Positions 1 to 5,195 of a DNA stretch of 5,195 nt are shown here, in pieces. The position numbers and the translations under genes were made by a program. The notes under the pieces were generated by a model. It worked only from the letters and a program-made list of their open reading frames with translations. It was not told the origin of the DNA and ran no database searches. The first letter of the stretch is position 1, and every line of letters begins with the position of its first letter. The stretch comes from JBCFBK01 sp039679975 (GTDB taxonomy: Bacteria; Bacteroidota; Bacteroidia; Bacteroidales; Prolixibacteraceae). Where the stretch lies: assembly GCA_039679975.1 (NCBI GenBank), contig JBDKTZ010000197.1, positions 1-5,195 of the forward strand, read 5' to 3'.

Positions 1-1491
1 CCCTGACTTATCTTTCCAGCTCACGCGGTACCGTCCCCTGAAACCACGAAACTGGACTTTCCCGTTTTCACCAGCGTTAATTGTCATGTTTGTTTTCCAT
101 TCCTGGTTAATCAGCTTATCAAGTGCATAAAAGGATGGCTTCGGCTCCATACTTCTTGTAAACAATCCCGACACGGAAGGTTCGCCTGGCGCACCGCAAT
201 CATCGACCACATTCCACCAGGTGATACCCATCATCGGTTTAATACTGAACCATAAGCGATAAAGGTTTCGTGCAATAACAGCCTGTATCTCCCGTCCTCG
301 CGCATCATCTCCGGGTGAAGTAATGGTGATTTCACTCAGATGAATCGGTAATCCCGCCTTCGAGATCGTTTCCATCTTGTCCCAAACCTGTTGCGGAGAT
401 TCAATCAACTTACCGTCGGCAATATCCAGACATTGTTGCGGATTAAACAGGTGCATCTGTGATCCCATAATATCGATCCGACAACCATGCCCGATCAAAT
501 CTTTGGTTTGGTTGGCATAGTTGGCATTATTGGCGTAATCATTGATGTTCAGCTTTACGCTTTTCGGAAATTCCCTGTCAGCAATCTTAAATGCCTCATA
601 AGTGTAATCACCGGGCATCAGACCGTACGCGCTTTTACAAGCAGCGTCGCCCGTCACACTTTGTCCGTGAAAATCCACAGCACTTTCGTTAACCACGTCC
701 CAACTTTGAAGGCGTCCTTCATAATAATCAACCAGTTCAACTATCCGTTTCTCGAAAAGACGCTTCATCTCCCTGAAATATGCTGGAGCCAGTGCTTCGA
801 TCTGTGAAGGAGTTAGCTTACCCAGTTCTTCCTTGCTAAGCTGATTGAGTTTTGCCTTTTCTTCTTCGGGACAAAATTGGTCAAACAGCCACTCCGGGTT
901 TTGCCATTTGCGATTGCCCCAGATCATATTATGACCATGCAGCCTGATCCCTTTGCTTTCACAGAATTCAACCACCGGATCAGAAGCCGGACGACGCCAA
1001 TGCGGTTCTTTTTTCGGCTCTTTTACGCTGTTCCAGTAGGCTTCAGTATCCCAGTATTCTCCCCTGAAACGGGGACGATTCGGCTGCATTTCAAATGTCT
1101 TCCAGTAAAAGGCAATGGTCGCCGAATTAAACAATGTCCCAAAAAGATCCTTGTATTTCTGATTCCGCTCAGGAGTTCCCAATTGATTGAAGTTAAAAAT
1201 ATGCGCTCCAAAGCAGAAATCGTGTGAAATCTGCTCTATCTTCACCGTTGCACCTTTGGGTACATTTTTCAATCGCAGCACCGCATCTGCTTTGCGGTTT
1301 TGCTCAATATCACGGTCAATCTTTGCCTGTACTTCAGGATTCCAGAGCTTCCAGTAAGCTTCACTCATCACACTGGCTTCTTTTGCCGTATTTACCTCCT
1401 GCCGCTGTTCCCTGTCTTTCCTCAAATTTCCCGCCTGTAACTGACCGAAACAAAATATAGTACCAGCCAAAAAAATAATTTTATTTTTCAT
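1..1491 (-). CDS. Secreted glycoside hydrolase family 10 protein, divergent (3' end cut by window edge)
   Basis: Probable retaining beta-glycosidase of family GH10 (the endo-xylanase family), exported to the periplasm or surface. The frame is open for 497 codons from the ATG at 1491 to the window edge. Residues 1-20 form a signal peptide (Lys-rich start, hydrophobic core, cut near LQA|GN). Residues ~60-115 resemble the beta-strand segment preceding the barrel in plant-type GH10 proteins (NRKADAVLRL...VKIEQ...FGAHIF). The TIM barrel follows, with GHNMIW (H187, W191), WDVVNE (N268, acid/base E269), NINDY (N317-Y319), QMHLF (H347), IHLSEIT (nucleophile E387) and GITWWN (W425, W426). The C-terminal FRGFRGRYRVSW resembles the usual end of this subgroup, so probably only tens of residues are missing. 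Several canonical xylose-binding residues are replaced, so xylanase activity should not be assumed. The start lies 12 bp after the GH2 stop, implying co-transcription. Family assignment is firm; substrate is unknown. Confidence 0.9.
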   Translation of the reverse strand, partial: MKNKIIFLAGTIFCFGQLQAGNLRKDREQRQEVNTAKEASVMSEAYWKLWNPEVQAKIDRDIEQNRKADAVLRLKNVPKGATVKIEQISHDFCFGAHIFNFNQLGTPERNQKYKDLFGTLFNSATIAFYWKTFEMQPNRPRFRGEYWDTEAYWNSVKEPKKEPHWRRPASDPVVEFCESKGIRLHGHNMIWGNRKWQNPEWLFDQFCPEEEKAKLNQLSKEELGKLTPSQIEALAPAYFREMKRLFEKRIVELVDYYEGRLQSWDVVNESAVDFHGQSVTGDAACKSAYGLMPGDYTYEAFKIADREFPKSVKLNINDYANNANYANQTKDLIGHGCRIDIMGSQMHLFNPQQCLDIADGKLIESPQQVWDKMETISKAGLPIHLSEITITSPGDDARGREIQAVIARNLYRLWFSIKPMMGITWWNVVDDCGAPGEPSVSGLFTRSMEPKPSFYALDKLINQEWKTNMTINAGENGKVQFRGFRGRYRVSWKDKSG

Positions 1492-1503
1492 CGTATTGGT
1501 TGA

Positions 1504-4287
1504 TTATAGTTTTACAGATTGTTTTTCTGCATTCCATGCGCTGATCTCCAGTGTCGTACTCTTCCCGTCAATAGCTTCCCTTCGTTGAACTTCAATTTTA
1601 ATTTCCCGATGTTCTCCCGGAGCAAGCCAAAAGTAGTTATCGTTGGCATAGAATATTCGTTTGACTCCCCGGACATCTATTTTGGTCATAAATGCCGGCT
1701 TCGTACCTGTATTTGTCAGTTTCAACTTTAGTTGGCTTCTTAAGTTACTAACAACTTTGTTCCCAACTAACTCAGCCTTAAGTTCTGTTGAGGCTTTTGA
1801 AACAATCGGTTTCAGCCATGGTCCCTGACCAAGTGTAATCCATGGAATTGGCTCGCGCACATATTTTTCATGAAAGGCCTGATCTTCCATTTGAACCAGG
1901 ACCCGGAGGCAGTAAAACGATCTGGAGATTAACTCTCCAATATCATTCTTTAATTCGGTCACGGCGAACAGATACCGGTCGCGGTAACCGGAAGGGATGG
2001 TATATTCTCCAAGGCAAGAGCGGACAACGGAAGGACCTTCAGAAATGCTGACAATAGTTTCGTTATTCCATAGGAAGTTGAACGCATCATCATAAACTGT
2101 TACCGAAATTTTCCCTGCAAGAGCGGTCGTACCGGAATGAGTTATACTTCCGGTAAAGGAGATAGGCTCTCCGGCGGCCCAAAGTAGCCGCTGCAGATCG
2201 AGCGCTACGTGAGTTTGCTCATAAGTGCGCTTCAGAAAATAATAAGGCGCGCCCGGCTGCCCAAACCAATCCATCATCTGTATGGCTATTGCCGGCCAGT
2301 GACGTTTAAATACCCACGGCATTATGCCGTTCGTTACCGGGTAATTTCCCTGCATCTTCTCTGAAACAATCTGGTACCACTCTCCGGTTCCAACTTGTGA
2401 AGCTTCTGTAATTGATTCGATCGAAGCGTTCTCCAGATTAACTATATGTGACGCCCTGCTTAACATCCGGGGTACCCGGGCGGGACTGTATTCATCAAAA
2501 TGATGAATGAACTCCGAATGAGTTTTCGGAAAATCCTTTTCCCACATTTTCCCTAAGTCAACAAATTCTTTCCGATCGACCAGTTCATAAAAAAGATCAG
2601 CTTCGGGCATACTGTGCATGCCAGTCTCGGAAACCCATGGTTCCAATTTGTAACTCCGGTTATACCAGCAGGGATCCATATCGGGATAGGCATGCATACT
2701 TCCATCGTCAGGCGTGGTCCTCACAAAAAACCGGGTTTTGTCGAAAATATCCAGGTTCCGTTCTATGATCCCGATAGAGGCGGTATTCCCGAGTGAGTAG
2801 GGATTAAACTCATTCCCACCACACCAAACAACTAATGAGGGGTGGTTTCGTAACCGGAAGATGTTCTGCACAACCTGTGCTTCCCAAATATCCTGTGCCC
2901 ATTCGGGTGTATCCTGATTTCCAATCGGAAAGTCCTGCCACACCATAATTCCCAGTTCATCACAAATACGATAAAAATGGTCGGTTTCAAGCAGTCCGCC
3001 CCCCCAGACCCGGATGAGCTGTATTCCCATATTTTTAGCGGCTTCCAGCACCCAGCGATAACGTTCTTCAGGAAGGTCGAGCAATACATCCACCGGAGTC
3101 CAGTTCATTCCCTTTACAAACAGCTTTCTCCCGTTAACAACAAATTGCCAGTTTTCCCAACGATCGGCAGTACGGGGCCCTTCAGTCGCCTGTCGTTCAA
3201 CCGTCCTGATCCCGTAATCAAAGCAGATATGATCGGCTTGAACACCGTTTTTCGTTAACGTGAGTTTGACCTGATAAAGATTCGGAGTACCCATCCCATT
3301 GGGAGACCAAAGTTTGGGATTAGCCAGAACCAGATCTTGTTCCAGCCAATTGGTCCCCTGGTAAATGGTCGGATAAATCTGTTTTGAAAATACCCGCTTG
3401 TTGCCGGACAGGAACTCAATCAGAACAGAGAGTTTTTCGCTCACCGGAATAAATGATTTTCCGTGTTCATCTGGATGATGAACTTGTGAATTACTCCAGG
3501 AATGAAGCTTTTTATCCAGTGAAGTCTGACAGGCAAGTACTTCCAGCGACAAATGCAAAATGGCCTCGTCATCAGTGATCCCGGTGGTTATAAGAAATGG
3601 CCGTTCCATATGAAATTCCGGCACAATCTCAATCCGGGCTCCCTGCCACATTCCCACACTGAACAAAGCCTTTTTGCCCGATCCGCCTGCAATGATCCAG
3701 GGTTTGATGATTCTTCCGCCGGCTCTGGGATTAAAGCCTTTGTTTCCCCAGTTTGCCGCCCTAACCTCAACCGTAATCTTATTTTTAGCTCCATAATTTA
3801 CAATGTCGCTGATGTCAGCATCAGGACCTCCGAACATCCCTTCATGCTCTCCAACCAGTTTTTCATTCACCCATATTTTGGAGAAGTAGTCTATTCCATC
3901 GAAACAGAGTATAATGCTGTTTCCTTTAGCGGATGCCGGGATTTCAATTTCGCGCTGATAATACCAGCATTTATCCAATATCCATTCATATCCGGATGCA
4001 TTCAATGAGACGTAGGGATGGGGTAATTTCCCTGCTTTATAGAACGACCACTGAACAGAATTTGGCACCTGTGTTTCGAAAGGTTCTTTCCTTTTTTGTA
4101 AATCAGTAATCGAACTGACAGGCGTATCCATGTATGAGAGTTCCCAAATGCCGGACAAATCAATATGTTGACGACCGGGATTTCGGGCGCTTATCCAAAA
4201 AGGTTGCTCCAATTTCTGAGAATAAGAAGAATTACATATCAGTAACCAAACAAATAAAAAAACGAGTTTTGGTATCATGATCCGCAT
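1504..4287 (-). CDS. Secreted glycoside hydrolase family 2 enzyme, beta-mannosidase-like
   Basis: A complete 927-residue GH2 protein, expected to be an exo-acting retaining beta-glycosidase that removes terminal sugars from beta-linked oligosaccharides in the periplasm or at the surface. Residues 1-23 form a signal peptide (cut near SYS|Q). The N-terminal jelly-roll sugar-binding domain covers ~40-222 (LSGIWEL, then CFDGIDYFSKIWVNEKLVGEHEGMF in two parts at 128-152). An Ig-like domain spans ~225-365 and ends at YGIRTVE. The TIM barrel spans ~375-690, with VKGMNWTP (391-398), RVWGGGLLETD (426-436) and RNHPSLVVWCGGNE with acid/base E493. The nucleophile is E554 in WVSETGMHSMPE. Beta-sandwich segments follow at ~700-800 and ~835-925. 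The layout and the SETG nucleophile motif fit beta-mannosidase or exo-beta-glucosaminidase relatives rather than LacZ. Specificity is uncertain. M4 (at 4278) is an alternative start; M1 is chosen for length, and either keeps the signal peptide. Confidence 0.93.
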   Translation of the reverse strand: MRIMIPKLVFLFVWLLICNSSYSQKLEQPFWISARNPGRQHIDLSGIWELSYMDTPVSSITDLQKRKEPFETQVPNSVQWSFYKAGKLPHPYVSLNASGYEWILDKCWYYQREIEIPASAKGNSIILCFDGIDYFSKIWVNEKLVGEHEGMFGGPDADISDIVNYGAKNKITVEVRAANWGNKGFNPRAGGRIIKPWIIAGGSGKKALFSVGMWQGARIEIVPEFHMERPFLITTGITDDEAILHLSLEVLACQTSLDKKLHSWSNSQVHHPDEHGKSFIPVSEKLSVLIEFLSGNKRVFSKQIYPTIYQGTNWLEQDLVLANPKLWSPNGMGTPNLYQVKLTLTKNGVQADHICFDYGIRTVERQATEGPRTADRWENWQFVVNGRKLFVKGMNWTPVDVLLDLPEERYRWVLEAAKNMGIQLIRVWGGGLLETDHFYRICDELGIMVWQDFPIGNQDTPEWAQDIWEAQVVQNIFRLRNHPSLVVWCGGNEFNPYSLGNTASIGIIERNLDIFDKTRFFVRTTPDDGSMHAYPDMDPCWYNRSYKLEPWVSETGMHSMPEADLFYELVDRKEFVDLGKMWEKDFPKTHSEFIHHFDEYSPARVPRMLSRASHIVNLENASIESITEASQVGTGEWYQIVSEKMQGNYPVTNGIMPWVFKRHWPAIAIQMMDWFGQPGAPYYFLKRTYEQTHVALDLQRLLWAAGEPISFTGSITHSGTTALAGKISVTVYDDAFNFLWNNETIVSISEGPSVVRSCLGEYTIPSGYRDRYLFAVTELKNDIGELISRSFYCLRVLVQMEDQAFHEKYVREPIPWITLGQGPWLKPIVSKASTELKAELVGNKVVSNLRSQLKLKLTNTGTKPAFMTKIDVRGVKRIFYANDNYFWLAPGEHREIKIEVQRREAIDGKSTTLEISAWNAEKQSVKL

Positions 4288-4332
4288 TTATAAGACTCTT
4301 TTAAAACACAACTGCTTAAAGCGCTTTGTCTA
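4288..4332 (-). other. GH2 leader between terminator and start codon
   Basis: This AT-rich 45-bp stretch separates the hairpin from the GH2 ATG. No purine-rich Shine-Dalgarno sequence stands at the usual distance; the bases before the ATG read GTCTTATAA, as is common in Bacteroidota where AT-rich leaders replace it. I see no convincing Bacteroidota -7 box (TAnnTTTG), so a separate promoter for the enzyme genes cannot be supported. It contains a perfect 10-bp palindrome, AAAGCGCTTT, at 4318-4327, which is of unknown meaning and could be chance. Confidence 0.4.
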
Positions 4333-4367
4333 TAAAAACGGAGCAATCTGCAAAAACAGATTGCCCC
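4333..4367 (-). terminator. Intrinsic terminator or attenuator hairpin between the binding-protein and GH2 genes
   Basis: Read on the minus strand, GGGGCAATCTG and CAGATTGCTCC form an 11-bp stem (4367-4357 with 4350-4340) around the six-base loop TTTTTG. All pairs are Watson-Crick except one G-U wobble. The stem is followed directly by GTTTTTATAG, a run of five U in the RNA. On the plus strand the wobble becomes an A-C mismatch and no U-run follows, so the structure is directional. It begins 22 bp after the stop codon of the upstream gene and ends about 45 bp before the GH2 start. It would end or reduce transcription coming from the upstream (presumably SusC/SusD-containing) unit. Confidence 0.85.
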
Positions 4368-4389
4368 ATTGGTTATGCACTGAATAATC

Positions 4390-5195
4390 TCATCGAACAG
4401 ACGATCCCACCTTATTTTTAGCATACACAGCAATTTCGTACAATCGGGTATTGTCTGTACTGTAAGGAACAAAATATCTCACTTTACTTGTCTTTACTGA
4501 TTCAAATTCAACCCTGTACTGCGGATTTGTATTTCCGGAAACAGTGAGAATATTCTTCCATAAACCCGCCACATCGATCTGAAAAATAAAGTTGGGAATT
4601 GGGTTCATAAAATTACCACTAGCTCCGTTCCAGGTCGCTAACGAATAAATATCATACTCTGCGCCCAGATCTATTTCTATCCAATGTTCTCCTGGTGTTG
4701 TAGAAACCCATCTGGATGCGTTCGTAAACAAACCGTCCACGGCAAAATGTCCTTCGTAAGCAGCAAGGACATCACTAACCCGGACTGGTTTATTCAACGC
4801 AACATTTACAGTTTCGAGAAGTTCAATCTCCTTAAAATCGGTATAGAAGGTATCTATTGCCTCAGGTTTGGGAAGAAACAGGGTGCGGTATGAAACAGGA
4901 TAATCCGTATCGATATCGGCGATTGTCGTCGAGCTTCCGAGATCGTTCACCCCTATGATCCGGGAAGTTCCCATGTCTCCTTGTTTTGTGTGGTAATTAA
5001 ATTCTACCGCTATTTCGGTATTATCAATTGAAGAAAACCAGGAGAGAGTCAAAGAAGAAGTTTGACTCTCGAAATTAGCCGATTTGTAATAATGATTTTG
5101 CAAGGTGGAACGATAAGAATCTCCGTATATCTCTGCAATCTGCTCATACTTGATAGAACGGTGCCCTTTTTCATCCCTGGAATAGATTTCGAATA
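4390..5195 (-). CDS. DUF4998 + F5/8 type C (discoidin) domain protein, 3' part only
   Basis: The last 267 complete codons of a gene entering from the right edge, ending at the TGA at 4392-4390. Visible residues 1 to ~120 match the Bacteroidota DUF4998 pattern: a FEIYSRDEKGHRS-like strand, IYGDSY, a beta-rich stretch and a closing YRTLFLPKPEAIDTFYTDF (visible residues ~102-120). From ~130 to ~260 is an F5/8 type C (galactose-binding-like) domain, starting NVALNKPVRVSD, then FAVDGL, SRWVS, HWIEIDLGAEYDI and closing with RLYEIAVYAK. Such domains bind carbohydrate in many PUL proteins. By family context this is probably an outer-surface lipoprotein encoded just after a SusC/SusD pair, but its N-terminus and any lipobox lie outside the window. 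No catalytic motif is visible. The apparent start at 5103 is a TTG (Leu) inside the open frame, which continues upstream to the edge, so it is not the real start. Confidence 0.85.
   Translation of the reverse strand, partial: FEIYSRDEKGHRSIKYEQIAEIYGDSYRSTLQNHYYKSANFESQTSSLTLSWFSSIDNTEIAVEFNYHTKQGDMGTSRIIGVNDLGSSTTIADIDTDYPVSYRTLFLPKPEAIDTFYTDFKEIELLETVNVALNKPVRVSDVLAAYEGHFAVDGLFTNASRWVSTTPGEHWIEIDLGAEYDIYSLATWNGASGNFMNPIPNFIFQIDVAGLWKNILTVSGNTNPQYRVEFESVKTSKVRYFVPYSTDNTRLYEIAVYAKNKVGSSVR

Noticed and set aside
487..1460. Three plus-strand open frames (487-807, 877-1227, 1224-1460)
   Set aside because: All are antisense to the GH10 gene, which has clear catalytic motifs in the opposite strand; their translations look like non-coding composition.
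1..1491. Plain endo-1,4-beta-xylanase label for the GH10 gene
   Set aside because: The fold and catalytic glutamates fit GH10, but the -2 subsite Glu-Asn, the Asp by the nucleophile and a conserved His are replaced, so the substrate is not supported.
2832..3089. Minus-strand 85-codon frame within the GH2 gene
   Set aside because: It overlaps the GH2 barrel in another frame, where the GH2 motifs (RVWGGG, RNHPSLVVW) are clearly the coding ones.
3553..4008. 151-codon plus-strand open frame opposite the GH2 gene
   Set aside because: It lies wholly antisense to the conserved sugar-binding region of the GH2 gene, and its translation has no recognisable family pattern.
4216..4287. Lipoprotein signal (lipobox) in the GH2 leader peptide
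   Set aside because: The Cys at residue 18 follows LLI, lacking the small residue (Gly, Ala or Ser) normally at -1; a standard signal peptide cut before Gln is a better fit.
4275..4472. Minus-strand 65-codon frame bridging the gap between the F5/8 protein and GH2 genes
   Set aside because: It overlaps the end of the F5/8 gene out of frame, runs through the terminator hairpin and shows no domain or signal peptide.
4390..5103. A 237-residue protein starting at 5103
   Set aside because: The codon at 5103 is TTG inside a frame that stays open to the window edge, and the upstream residues continue the DUF4998 pattern.

Overview
The window looks like part of a polysaccharide utilization locus (PUL) from a member of the Bacteroidota. 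This rests on the protein families: a DUF4998-type domain fused to a discoidin (F5/8 type C) domain, then two secreted glycoside hydrolases. One hydrolase has a predicted mature N-terminus starting with Gln, which is common in this phylum. Recognisable Shine-Dalgarno sequences are also absent before the starts. Genus and species cannot be told from the sequence alone.

All three genes lie on the minus strand, so the locus reads from the right edge to the left. At 5195-4390 is the 3' part of a gene for a DUF4998 + F5/8 type C protein, probably a cell-surface glycan-binding accessory protein. In PULs such genes usually follow a SusC/SusD pair, which would lie to the right of the window. A 102-bp gap follows and holds a strong minus-strand hairpin with a U-tract, probably an intrinsic terminator or attenuator. 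Next is a complete 927-residue secreted GH2 enzyme of beta-mannosidase-like architecture (4287-1504). Only 12 bp later comes a GH10 protein (from 1491), whose last few tens of residues run off the left edge. Neither catalytic glutamate pair is damaged in the two hydrolases.

The likely division of labour (inferred) is that the F5/8 protein helps hold a glycan at the surface. The GH10 protein would cleave a beta-linked backbone or a glycoside, and the GH2 enzyme would remove beta-linked non-reducing-end sugars. The substrate cannot be named. The GH10 protein is not a textbook xylanase: it keeps the two catalytic glutamates but has lost several residues that bind xylose or support the nucleophile, and it carries an additional helical insert. 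The most interesting points are this divergent GH10 active site, its tight pairing with a GH2 of uncertain specificity, and the hairpin separating the binding-protein gene from the enzyme genes. No RNA gene, mobile element, CRISPR array or long repeat was seen.
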